Shown: in pieces, positions 7,888 through 16,165 of the stretch | Numbering within the stretch: position 1 is the stretch's first letter | Layout of the letters: every line of letters starts with the position of its first letter | Assembly: GCF_039975415.1 (NCBI RefSeq) | Contig: NZ_JBDWHD010000009.1 | Strand: one strand, 5' to 3' | DNA: 64,000 nucleotides | DNA from: Ascidiaceihabitans sp039975415 | GTDB taxonomy: Bacteria; Pseudomonadota; Alphaproteobacteria; Rhodobacterales; Rhodobacteraceae | Notes under the pieces: model-generated | Told to the model about the DNA's origin: nothing | The model's database searches: none | What the model saw: only the letters and a program-made list of their open reading frames with translations | Translations under genes and position numbers: made by a program

Positions 7888-9243
7888 TTAGAAGCCTTCG
7901 CTCAAGATTGAAGGCTCACGGCGCCCGGGGCAGGCTCTGCGGGCACACACACGGCATGTCGAGCCAACGTGCAAAGGCGTTTGGGTCCCGTTTTGGTGTC
8001 CGCCTTTACCTTCGTTCGATCCGCTTCCATGCTTTAAACGATCTTCGCGATTTAATGTTGCGGGCAAGATCAGCATCATGCCCTGCACCAAAGGCGGGGT
8101 GTTATACCCGGCAGGCTGCGTTTGTTCTGCCACGGCATAACACGAAAACTCTGCATTGTTGCGTCCGACCTGTTGAACGGCATGCGACACAAAGACCCCC
8201 GGCGTCGCGATCGCCTGAAACATTGGCCAAAGCGGACAAGCTGCCCCAAAACGCGGCAGTGCAAAATGGTCAATAGGTTTGCGCACAAGCAAACTGCCTG
8301 CCCTGTCACATGCAACAAATCCGGATACCAAATCCGGCAACGTGGCCAGTCGGCGCAAAATAACAGACGCAGGCGCATTGAAGTGATGCGCCAGCTGCAA
8401 GGGGTCTGGCCCCAGATCTGCACAAGCCTGTTGCAGTGCCCCCAGATCAACCAGACGCGCATCGCGTTGCATTTGCTTCAATATCCCCAAAGCAATGTGT
8501 CTACCCGCCATCGAGGTCAGCTGGATTGCGTCTTCGATCAAAGCTTCCGGGGTTTGTGCGCCACTTTCCAAAGACGCAAAATGATAGCCATGTTCGATCA
8601 AAAACGCGTCGACTTCTTCCTGCGGAGAACTGGCAAGATCCGACCCATCCTGACCATCCGTTGCATCCAGATACCCAACCAACGCTTTGGAACTGTCTGA
8701 CAATCGCCGACTGTCTTGATCGATATTGTTGTGAAACCGGTCGCGCCACTCGTCTGAAATGTCTTTGCTTTCCGCCAGAATGGAGGCCGTTGACCGGATG
8801 GCAGCGGCCGTTGACAAAACCTCGTGCAGGGACGCGGCAAGTTGGGGATCATGGGCCAGACGGTCGGTCAAAGTTTCTATCGTGCGTTCCAACGCATTCA
8901 CGCGGCGGTGTGCGCCTGCCAAAATTTCGGCCCACCCCGGAAACCGGCCCGCAAATTCGTCCGCACGGTCCAGTTCGGCGTCCGATATTGCGTTGCCCAC
9001 GGCAGCTTCACGTAATGTGGCGATCAAAGCGGCCTCTGCACCTTCGCTGAGGGCTGCGGGTTCGACCCCAAGGGCTGACGCAATGTTGACCAGCAGTTTG
9101 CCGCCGATTCTCCGGCGATTGTGTTCAATCAAGTTCAGATAAGACGCGGAAATGCCAATTTCACGGGCCAAATCAGCTTGCCGCATGCCCGACATGGTCC
9201 GTCTTTCTCTGATCCTGCTTCCGGTTAGCCCTTCACGTGCCAT
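7888..9243 (-). CDS. XRE-family regulator with short-chain fatty-acyl sensing domain (ScfR/RamB-like)
   Basis: 451 residues. An N-terminal HTH (about 8-63; MRQADLAREIGISASYLNLI) is followed by a helical linker and the C-terminal DUF2083-type domain, ending in a cysteine-bearing motif, GSTCRVCARRACPGR. This architecture is that of RamB, MccR and PrpC-operon regulators that respond to acyl-CoA supply and control acetate, glyoxylate or propionate genes. The ATG at 9241-9243 is preceded by GGAGAAGG; a GTG four codons upstream is less likely. It is divergent from the Liv-type ABC operon, across 243 bases that contain three ATTTAC boxes. A role for it in controlling that operon is inference. Confidence 0.9.
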   Translation of the reverse strand: MAREGLTGSRIRERRTMSGMRQADLAREIGISASYLNLIEHNRRRIGGKLLVNIASALGVEPAALSEGAEAALIATLREAAVGNAISDAELDRADEFAGRFPGWAEILAGAHRRVNALERTIETLTDRLAHDPQLAASLHEVLSTAAAIRSTASILAESKDISDEWRDRFHNNIDQDSRRLSDSSKALVGYLDATDGQDGSDLASSPQEEVDAFLIEHGYHFASLESGAQTPEALIEDAIQLTSMAGRHIALGILKQMQRDARLVDLGALQQACADLGPDPLQLAHHFNAPASVILRRLATLPDLVSGFVACDRAGSLLVRKPIDHFALPRFGAACPLWPMFQAIATPGVFVSHAVQQVGRNNAEFSCYAVAEQTQPAGYNTPPLVQGMMLILPATLNREDRLKHGSGSNEGKGGHQNGTQTPLHVGSTCRVCARRACPGRREPSILSEGF

Positions 9244-9486
9244 TGCCTTCTCCACTCAAATCTTGCGTAAACCCTGCCTTTTCAACAACTTTCTGCAACG
9301 CGGCATAAAATTATTTACAAGGTATACCGAGGTATTGTGCAAATATTTACAAAATAATCGTGATTTTCAAGGGACTTATTGCGCAATTTACGCAAAGCAA
9401 GCGATAACCGCTTTGCATGTAAAATGCGTGCCCAGACACGGCTGAGGAGGCGTTGTCCGGGCTAATCAATCCATGGGAGGATATTT
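9244..9486. promoter_or_regulatory. Divergent control region between the ScfR-like gene and the ABC operon
   Basis: 243 AT-rich bases with ATTTAC boxes at 9313-9318, 9345-9350 and 9386-9391; the first two share the nonamer TATTTACAA. Their spacings, 32 and 41 bases, are close to three and four helical turns. RamB-type sites are AT-rich boxes with AAA/TTTGCAAA character, so these are plausible operators. Near the binding-protein gene an imperfect hairpin (9430-9440 with 9451-9462) lies in the leader, followed by the ribosome site GGGAGG at 9475-9480. No experimental promoter is implied. Confidence 0.45.
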
Positions 9487-10830
9487 ATGTCCAATTCAAA
9501 AATCACACGTCGCTCCGTGCTGAAGACTGGTGCAGTTGCTGGTGCGGGTCTCGCGCTGCCAACATACCTCAGCGCTGACGGCCACGCCTACACAAACGCG
9601 CCACAAGGCGACACTGTGACACTGGGCTTCAACGTGCCACAGTCCGGTCCTTATGCCGACGAAGGCGCAGACGAGCTGCGCGCATATGAGCTGGCTGTTG
9701 AGCACCTGAACGGCGAAGGCGACGCCGGGATGATGAACACGTTCTCGTCCAAAGCCCTTAAAGGCAACGGCATCTTGGGCAAGAAAGTGACATATGTCAC
9801 AGGCGACACGCAGACAAAGTCTGACGCAGCGCGCGCATCTGCCAAATCCATGATCGAAAAAGACGGCGCTGTGATGATCACAGGCGGCTCTTCTTCGGGT
9901 GTTGCTGTTGCGGTTCAGGCGCTTTGCCAAGACGCAGGCGTCATCTTTATGGCTGGCCTCACGCACTCCAACGACACAACGGGTAAAGACAAGCGGGCCA
10001 ACGGTTTCCGTCACTTCTTTAACTCATACATGTCTGGTGCGGCTTTGGCGCCGGTTCTGGCGGCGAACTACGGCACAGACCGTAAAGCGTACCACCTGAC
10101 AGCTGACTACAACTGGGGTTACACCACGGAAGAAGCGGTTCGCTCTTCCACAGAAGCCATGGGTTGGGAAACAGTAAACGCGGTGAAAACACCACTGGCG
10201 TCCACTGACTTCTCTTCCTACATCGCGCCAGTTTTGAACTCCGGTGCTGACGTTCTGGTTCTGAACCACTACGGCGGGAACATGGTGAACTCGCTCACAA
10301 ACGCCGTTCAGTTCGGTTTGCGTGACAAGTCCATCAACAACAAGAACTTCGAAATTGTTGTTCCTTTGTACTCTCGCCTGATGGCGAAAGGTGCGGGCGC
10401 CAACGTTAAGGGCATCTTTGGCTCTACAAACTGGCACTGGTCCTTGACGGATGAGGGTTCCAAAGCCTTCGTTAAGTCCTTCGGCACCAAGTACGGCTTC
10501 CCACCATCGCAGGCGGCGCACACATGCTACGTGCAAACAATGCTGTATGCGGATGCATGTGAACGTGCGGGCACATTCAACCCTTGTGGCGTTGTTGAAG
10601 CGCTTGAAGGCTTTGAATTCGACGGCATGGGCAACGGCAAAACGCTGTACCGCGCCGAAGATCACCAGTGCTTCAAAGACGTTCTGGTTGTGAAGGGTAA
10701 AGAGAACCCAACAAGCGAATTCGACCTTCTCGAAATCGTTGAAGTCACACCAGTTGAGCAAGTGACATACGCGCCAGACCACCCACAAGTGGCAGGCGGT
10801 TCCTTGGGTACATGTAACCCGGGCGCATAA
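9487..10830 (+). CDS. Liv-type ABC importer, periplasmic substrate-binding protein
   Basis: 447 residues with a Tat-like leader: KITRRSVLKTGAVAGAGLAL, cleavage probably near residue 30. The mature part is a type I periplasmic-binding fold of the HAAT/Liv family (TLGFNVPQSGPYADEGADEL; later MITGGSSSGVAVAVQ). It opens an operon with LivH, LivM, LivG and LivF homologues. Codon use is more biased than in its neighbours, fitting high expression, and a terminator-like hairpin follows at 10843. A Tat signal on a Liv-type binding protein suggests folding before export. The ligand could be an amino acid, an amide or a small organic acid; the divergent fatty-acyl regulator makes an acid conceivable. 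Confidence 0.9.
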   Translation: MSNSKITRRSVLKTGAVAGAGLALPTYLSADGHAYTNAPQGDTVTLGFNVPQSGPYADEGADELRAYELAVEHLNGEGDAGMMNTFSSKALKGNGILGKKVTYVTGDTQTKSDAARASAKSMIEKDGAVMITGGSSSGVAVAVQALCQDAGVIFMAGLTHSNDTTGKDKRANGFRHFFNSYMSGAALAPVLAANYGTDRKAYHLTADYNWGYTTEEAVRSSTEAMGWETVNAVKTPLASTDFSSYIAPVLNSGADVLVLNHYGGNMVNSLTNAVQFGLRDKSINNKNFEIVVPLYSRLMAKGAGANVKGIFGSTNWHWSLTDEGSKAFVKSFGTKYGFPPSQAAHTCYVQTMLYADACERAGTFNPCGVVEALEGFEFDGMGNGKTLYRAEDHQCFKDVLVVKGKENPTSEFDLLEIVEVTPVEQVTYAPDHPQVAGGSLGTCNPGA

Positions 10831-10842
10831 GCGTAACACTTT

Positions 10843-10872
10843 GAGGGCGGGACTGGTTTCCGCCCTCTTCTT
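10843..10872 (+). terminator. Hairpin after the binding-protein gene (partial terminator)
   Basis: GAGGGCGG (10843-10850) pairs perfectly with CCGCCCTC (10860-10867) across a 9-base loop, followed by the weak T-rich run TTCTT. It lies between the binding-protein gene and livH. Such hairpins commonly let only part of the transcripts continue, or protect the upstream message, so that binding protein exceeds membrane subunits. Confidence 0.65.
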
Positions 10873-10948
10873 AAGCGGCATTTCAAAGCCGATCTTTCCC
10901 GATTTTCGGCCATAAAGGGCCGGTCTTTCGCTTCATGAGGGTGGCACC

Positions 10949-11980
10949 ATGGACGCAATAGTCTTGCAAATTCTAAACGGTCTGGACAAAGGATCCGCGT
11001 ATGCGTTGATCGCTTTGGGCCTGACCCTGATCTTCGGCACATTGGGTGTTGTGAACTTCGCACATGGTGCCTTGTTCATGATTGGCGCGTTCTGCGCGGT
11101 GACCCTCAGCCGCATCCTGACCTGGAGCCACATCGTGGTGGACGAAAGCCAAAAGGACTTCCTGGGCAACCCGCTCAAGGTCGAAGTCCCTTATCTGTAT
11201 GACTGGTTTGGACAAGCCACCGGAGATGTCATCATTGATTGGGCCGTGCCACTGTCCATTCTGTTCTCGATCCCCGTTATGATTGCCATTGGTTTCATCA
11301 TGGAACGTGGGTTGATCAAGCACTTTTACAAACGCCCCCACGCGGATCAGATCCTTGTGACATTCGGCCTTGCCATCGTTTTGCAAGAGGTCATCAAGTA
11401 TTACTATGGTGCCAACCCGATCCCGACACCGGCGCCTGCCGCCTTTGCGGGATCCTATGATTTTGGATCGCTTTTGGGCTTTGATCCCAACACAATCATC
11501 TACCCTTACTGGCGTTTGGTTTACTTTGCCTTTGCCGCAGTCATCATTGGGGCCGTCTTCGCCTTCTTGCAGTTCACCACCTTCGGGATGGTGGTGCGTG
11601 CCGGCATGGCAGACCGCGAAACCGTTGGCCTGCTGGGCATCAACATCGACAAACGCTTTACCATCATGTTCGGCATCGCGGCCGCCGTCGCGGGGCTTGC
11701 GGGTGTCATGTACGCCCCCATCAATTCGCCCAACTATCACATGGGCATGGACTTTCTGGTTCTAAGCTTCGTGGTTGTTGTTGTGGGCGGCATGGGGTCG
11801 CTTCCGGGGGCTGTTCTTGCGGGCTTCTTGCTGGGCATTCTGGAAAGCTTTGCATCCATGTCTGTCGTGCTCGAGATCGTGCCCGGCATCAACCAAATCA
11901 TCATTTATCTGGTGGCAATCATCATTCTGCTCACACGCCCCCGTGGTCTCATGGGCCGCAAAGGCGTGATGGAGGACTAA
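10949..11980 (+). CDS. livH: Liv-type ABC importer, permease LivH
   Basis: 343 residues, strongly hydrophobic, about eight to nine membrane segments. The N terminus QILNGLDKGSAYALIALGLT and the later LLGINIDKRFTIMFGIAAAV are LivH hallmarks. The family is usually near 300 residues; this copy has a longer first periplasmic/linker section (about residues 55-100). It forms the membrane pore with LivM. The ATG is preceded by GAGGGTGG, and the livM start follows the stop by 4 bases, with the livM ribosome site lying inside the last codons. Confidence 0.92.
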   Translation: MDAIVLQILNGLDKGSAYALIALGLTLIFGTLGVVNFAHGALFMIGAFCAVTLSRILTWSHIVVDESQKDFLGNPLKVEVPYLYDWFGQATGDVIIDWAVPLSILFSIPVMIAIGFIMERGLIKHFYKRPHADQILVTFGLAIVLQEVIKYYYGANPIPTPAPAAFAGSYDFGSLLGFDPNTIIYPYWRLVYFAFAAVIIGAVFAFLQFTTFGMVVRAGMADRETVGLLGINIDKRFTIMFGIAAAVAGLAGVMYAPINSPNYHMGMDFLVLSFVVVVVGGMGSLPGAVLAGFLLGILESFASMSVVLEIVPGINQIIIYLVAIIILLTRPRGLMGRKGVMED

Positions 11981-11984
11981 TCAC

Positions 11985-13184
11985 ATGCTTGGACTTAACA
12001 AAAAAGACTTCGGCCTGCTGATCATCGTGGTGATCCTTGCCCTCTTCGCACCCTTCATCCTGAACCCCTTCCCTGAAGGCTCTGCCATGGCGCAGTTCAA
12101 CGCGGGCTACCCCGATTTGATGCAGCGTCTGGTGATCTTTGGCATCTTCGCCATCGGGTTCAACATCCTCTTTGGCCTCACGGGCTACCTCAGCTTCGGC
12201 CACGCCGCCTTCTTGGGTGTCGGTTCCTACGCGGCGATCTGGATGATGAAGTTGCTGACAATGAACGTCATCCCGGCCATCGTCATTTCGGTTGTCATCG
12301 CAGGCCTCTTTTCCCTGCTGGTCGGTTGGATTTCGCTGCGCCGTTCCGGCATCTACTTTTCAATCCTGACACTGGCCTTTGCGCAAATGTCCTATGCCCT
12401 CGCTTATTCGGTTCTGACACCGATCACAGGCGGTGAAACGGGATTGCAGCCAAAATACACAGACCCACGTATCCTTGACGGAGCTGTGCCACAGGGCCAG
12501 ACCCCACGCGCCAACCTGTTCGGGCTGGAAATGAACAGCGGGTTTCAAATGAACGTGGGCGATTGGGTGTTCACCTTTAACGCAGGCTACTATCTGGCCG
12601 CAGTGTTGATGGTTGTGGCATTCTACATGTCGATCCGCATCTTCCGCTCGCCGTTTGGCATGATGCTGCGGGCTGTGAAGTCCAACCAACAGCGCCTAGA
12701 CTACACCGGTTTGAACTCAAAACCCTACACACTGGCGGCCTTTGTAATTTCCGGCATGTATGCGGGTTTGGCGGGCGGTCTACTGGTGGCCATGGACACG
12801 CAAGTGGGCGCCGAACGCATGTTCTGGACGGCCTCGGGCGAAGTCGTGATCATGACCATTCTCGGGGGTGCTGGTACTTTGATTGGCCCCGTTCTCGGCG
12901 CTGGATTGATCAAATACATGGAAAACATCGTGTCCAAGATCAACAAAGGCATTCTGGAACAGTGGTTTGCCTTCATGCCTGACGGCATCGAAGACTTGCT
13001 GGTCACTTTGGTCTACCCGTTCATCGGCAAAGGCTGGCACCTGACGCTTGGCCTTGTGTTCATGCTGGTTGTCATCTTCCTGCCTGGTGGCTTGGTCGAA
13101 GGCGGACAACGCATTGCGGGTATGTTCCGTCGCAAGAAATCCGACCCCTCCACGCCTGACGGCAAAACCACACCTGCGGAATAA
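11985..13184 (+). CDS. livM: Liv-type ABC importer, permease LivM
   Basis: 399 residues, multi-spanning. The typical LivM blocks are visible: FNILFGLTGYLSFGHAAFLG, FAQMSYALAYSVL and FGMMLRAVKSNQQRLDYTGL, the last being the coupling segment that docks on the ATPases. The C-terminal 20 residues are charged (MFRRKKSDPSTPDGK). It pairs with LivH; the gene is followed 11 bases later by livG. Nothing unusual beyond a longish loop around residues 150-200. Confidence 0.92.
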   Translation: MLGLNKKDFGLLIIVVILALFAPFILNPFPEGSAMAQFNAGYPDLMQRLVIFGIFAIGFNILFGLTGYLSFGHAAFLGVGSYAAIWMMKLLTMNVIPAIVISVVIAGLFSLLVGWISLRRSGIYFSILTLAFAQMSYALAYSVLTPITGGETGLQPKYTDPRILDGAVPQGQTPRANLFGLEMNSGFQMNVGDWVFTFNAGYYLAAVLMVVAFYMSIRIFRSPFGMMLRAVKSNQQRLDYTGLNSKPYTLAAFVISGMYAGLAGGLLVAMDTQVGAERMFWTASGEVVIMTILGGAGTLIGPVLGAGLIKYMENIVSKINKGILEQWFAFMPDGIEDLLVTLVYPFIGKGWHLTLGLVFMLVVIFLPGGLVEGGQRIAGMFRRKKSDPSTPDGKTTPAE

Positions 13185-13195
13185 GGACGAAATCA

Positions 13196-13960
13196 ATGGG
13201 TATCCTTGAAGTTAAAAACGTCAACAAACGCTTTGGTGGCCTGCAGGCCTTGGGTGATGTAAACCTCAGCGTCGCCGAAAATTCGGTCCATGCGATCATC
13301 GGGCCAAACGGGGCAGGTAAATCCACATTGCTGAATTGTCTTGTGGGCAAGCTGATCCCTGACACGGGTTCTGTCATGTTTGACGGTCAGTCCGTGCTGG
13401 GCCGCAAACCCTACGAGATCAACCAGATGGGAATTTCGCGCGTGTTCCAAACGCCTGAAATCTTCGGTGATCTCAGCGTGTTGGAAAACATGATGATCCC
13501 GTGCTTTGCAAAGCGTGACGGTGCCTTTCACCTCAGCGCCATCAAGAACATGATGAAAGACAAAGAAATCATCGACACAGCCGAACACATGCTGGAAGAC
13601 ATGAACATGGCCGACAAACGCGAAATGCACGCGGCGGCCATGTCACGGGGCGACAAACGACGCCTCGAGATCGGCATGTGCCTGTCCCAAGAACCCCGTC
13701 TGTTGCTTTTGGACGAACCAACCGCTGGCATGGCGCGCGCAGACACAAACAACACCATCGACCTGCTGAAACAGATCAGCGACGAACGTGACATCACCAT
13801 CGCCATCATCGAACACGATATGCACGTGGTGTTTTCCTTGGCCCAGCGCATTACCGTGCTGGCCCAGGGCACGCCCTTGGTCGAAGACACACCTGACAAC
13901 ATCAAAGGTCACCCCAAGGTGCGCGAAGCGTATCTGGGCGAGACACAAGACGCGGCATAA
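13196..13960 (+). CDS. livG: Liv-type ABC importer, ATPase LivG
   Basis: 254 residues. Walker A GPNGAGKST (about 39-47), Walker B LLLLDEPTAGM and the switch His in IIEHDM are intact. The ABC signature reads MSRGDKRRLEIG in place of the common LSGGQ or LSYGQ; the loss of the second Gly-Gly pair is unusual but resembles variants found in Liv/Urt-type subunits. It energises import together with LivF. Spacing to livF is 11 bases. Confidence 0.92.
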   Translation: MGILEVKNVNKRFGGLQALGDVNLSVAENSVHAIIGPNGAGKSTLLNCLVGKLIPDTGSVMFDGQSVLGRKPYEINQMGISRVFQTPEIFGDLSVLENMMIPCFAKRDGAFHLSAIKNMMKDKEIIDTAEHMLEDMNMADKREMHAAAMSRGDKRRLEIGMCLSQEPRLLLLDEPTAGMARADTNNTIDLLKQISDERDITIAIIEHDMHVVFSLAQRITVLAQGTPLVEDTPDNIKGHPKVREAYLGETQDAA

Positions 13961-13971
13961 GGAACACTATC

Positions 13972-14712
13972 ATGAGCGCAAGCAACGCAAATCACGCGAC
14001 CAACGCGCCGGCCTTTTTGTCCATCTGGGACATGCACGCCTACTACGGCGAAAGCTACATTGTGCAGGGCATTAACTTTAACGTCCATGAGGGTGAAATT
14101 CTTGCCCTCTTGGGCCGCAACGGCGCTGGCAAAACGACAACCCTACGTGCGATTGCCCGCATGGACGACCCACAGGTAAGCCACGGCGAGATTTGGTTGG
14201 ACCACCAACCATTGCACACCATGTCCAGCTACCAAGCCAGCCAAGCGGGTCTGGGTCTGGTCCCTGAAGACCGTTCGATCATTCCCGGCCTAACGGTCGA
14301 AGAAAACCTGAAGCTTGCGCAGATCGCCCCCCCTATCGGCTGGTCCATCGACCGCGTCTACGACCTGTTTCCGCGCCTGCGCGAACGGCGCACCCAAGAA
14401 GGGGTGACACTGTCGGGTGGTGAACAACAAATGCTCGCAATCGCCCGCGCACTTTGCCGCGACATCAAAGTTCTGCTGTTGGACGAACCCTATGAAGGGT
14501 TGGCGCCGGTGATCGTGGACGAGATCGAAAAGACGCTTTCGATCATCAAAGAACAGGGCATCACAACCATCCTTGTCGAACAAAACGCGGTGCGTGCCCT
14601 AAAGCTGGCAGATCGGGCGGTGATTCTGGACACAGGGGGGATCGTTTTTGACGGTCTTGCCTCAGAAGTGCTTGAGAACGAACAGTTGCGGGCAGAGTAC
14701 CTCGCAATCTAG
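13972..14712 (+). CDS. livF: Liv-type ABC importer, ATPase LivF
   Basis: 246 residues. Walker A GRNGAGKTT, signature LSGGEQQMLAIARAL, Walker B VLLLDEPYEGLAP and switch His-equivalent (ILVEQN, Gln/Asn as is normal in LivF) are present. The N terminus has an extra dozen polar residues (SASNANHATNAPAF) before the conserved core. It is the last gene of the operon and is followed by a strong intrinsic terminator at 14742. Confidence 0.93.
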   Translation: MSASNANHATNAPAFLSIWDMHAYYGESYIVQGINFNVHEGEILALLGRNGAGKTTTLRAIARMDDPQVSHGEIWLDHQPLHTMSSYQASQAGLGLVPEDRSIIPGLTVEENLKLAQIAPPIGWSIDRVYDLFPRLRERRTQEGVTLSGGEQQMLAIARALCRDIKVLLLDEPYEGLAPVIVDEIEKTLSIIKEQGITTILVEQNAVRALKLADRAVILDTGGIVFDGLASEVLENEQLRAEYLAI

Positions 14713-14741
14713 GTTAACGTTTCTCAACCTGAACGCGAAAG

Positions 14742-14766
14742 CCGCCCCTCATTCGGGCGGTTTTTT
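14742..14766 (+). terminator. Intrinsic terminator of the Liv-type operon
   Basis: CCGCCC (14742-14747) pairs with GGGCGG (14755-14760) around a short loop and runs straight into six T residues (14761-14766), 30 bases after the livF stop. This is a textbook factor-independent terminator. Confidence 0.92.
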
Positions 14767-14894
14767 GCATTATTTACTACGCCTGATTGAATTATTTCCA
14801 TTGTTGAAACACTGACTGTTTGCAGTCGCTTTCCCCAACAAATTAAGGCAAAATTGCGGCATATTTTATACATAGATAATTTTGGGGAAATATT

Positions 14895-16124
14895 ATGCCA
14901 GCTTTTGATGACATCACGATTGACCGCAATGGATTGCAAATCCTTCCAACAGTTACAGTGAACGCCAGCTTCACCGACACTCTGGTTCTGGACGGCGATA
15001 GTGCCTCGGGCTTTTTCGACGTCACCGGTTCTGACGCTTTGATCGAGGTCGAAACAGTCCTGACAGGATCGCTTGTGTCCTTCGACAACACATTTAACGT
15101 AGTCCTGAACAGCGGTGCAATCATCGGGGAAAACGGGCGGATCTCACTGCTTGGGACAAACACCCAAATCGTCATCAACGTAGGTGAAATCGACGTGCCT
15201 GTGCTGTTTGGCGGTGGCGAAGGGTTGATCGGAAACATCGGTGTCATGAACGGTGACATTCGCATGGGCGCAGGCAACGACACATTTATCAACCATATCT
15301 TTGATCTGGAAAACCCCGACACATACGGTTCGGTCACCGGGCCGTTGCGCATGGGGTCTGGCGACGATCTGGTGCAAAACGCGGGCTCAATGGGGCGCGT
15401 TTTTCTGGGCAGCGGCAATGATCTTTACGTTGCGATCAATCCGATTGGCGATGACAGCTTGGATTTCAGCGCGGTCAACGCATCTGCAATCATCGTGCGC
15501 GGTGGCATAGGCAACGACGAGATACGCGGCGGTGAGGCGAATGACCTGTTTTATGGTGATGCCAACAACGACACATTGCGGGGCCACGACGGTGACGACA
15601 AACTGGTCGGCGGCAACGGCAAAGACCTGTTGCAAGGCGGAAACGACAACGATCGCCTCATGGGCAATGACGGCCGCGACAATCTTCAGGGCGGCAATGG
15701 CGATGACACGTTGAACGGCGGAACCGGACAGGACCGGATCAACGGCGGACGCGGTGAAGACCGTTTGGTTGGGGGATCCGGGGCGGACGTCTTCGTTTTC
15801 CGCGGCGACAGCGGCGAAGATGTCATAACCGATTTCGACACCGGGGCTGAGGTGGTGAATTTGCAGGTTGTAGCGCAAGGGACTGTTGGATGGTACGGCG
15901 ATGCCGACGTGCTGGATTTCGTGACCTATGCAGATGGCAATGCAGTGCTCGACCTTTCCGGCCTGTACCAGACGTTCAACACCTTCTACGGGGCCGAAAT
16001 TCTGTCCAATGCGGACGGAATAGAAATCACGTTCCTGAATGTCACGCCCGACAGCTTGACAGGCGACAATTTCTGGACACCTCAGGACGCACTGCCGCCC
16101 GTAGAGGTCGTAGACCTTCTTTGA
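14895..16124 (+). CDS. Secreted RTX-type calcium-binding protein
   Basis: 409 acidic residues with no N-terminal signal peptide. Residues about 1-200 are beta-rich, with GSGDDLVQNAGSMGRVFLGS resembling a degenerate repeat. Residues about 200-300 contain tandem GGxGxDxUx nonapeptides (GGNGDDTLNGGTGQDRINGG and similar), which form calcium-loaded beta-rolls. The end carries an FVFRGDSGEDVITDFDTG segment, the usual bridge to a type I secretion signal. Export by an ABC/TolC type I system is expected, but no such system is in the window. No enzymatic domain was recognised, so a surface or matrix role is as likely as any other. Confidence 0.88.
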   Translation: MPAFDDITIDRNGLQILPTVTVNASFTDTLVLDGDSASGFFDVTGSDALIEVETVLTGSLVSFDNTFNVVLNSGAIIGENGRISLLGTNTQIVINVGEIDVPVLFGGGEGLIGNIGVMNGDIRMGAGNDTFINHIFDLENPDTYGSVTGPLRMGSGDDLVQNAGSMGRVFLGSGNDLYVAINPIGDDSLDFSAVNASAIIVRGGIGNDEIRGGEANDLFYGDANNDTLRGHDGDDKLVGGNGKDLLQGGNDNDRLMGNDGRDNLQGGNGDDTLNGGTGQDRINGGRGEDRLVGGSGADVFVFRGDSGEDVITDFDTGAEVVNLQVVAQGTVGWYGDADVLDFVTYADGNAVLDLSGLYQTFNTFYGAEILSNADGIEITFLNVTPDSLTGDNFWTPQDALPPVEVVDLL

Positions 16125-16146
16125 TTTGGGACGGTGGGTGGGGCGA

Positions 16147-16165
16147 CTTGAGCCAACGGCTCAAG
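16147..16165. terminator. Hairpin at the convergent ends of the RTX and ligase genes
   Basis: CTTGAGCC (16147-16154), loop AAC, GGCTCAAG (16158-16165): a perfect 8-bp stem that spans the stop codon of the leftward ligase gene. There is no clear T-run on either side, so it may be a 3'-end stabiliser rather than a full terminator. Confidence 0.45.

Noticed and set aside
10024..10881. Long minus-strand open frame opposite the Liv-type binding protein
   Set aside because: Rich in Cys, His, Arg and Val as expected from antisense of a biased gene; the plus-strand protein is unmistakable.
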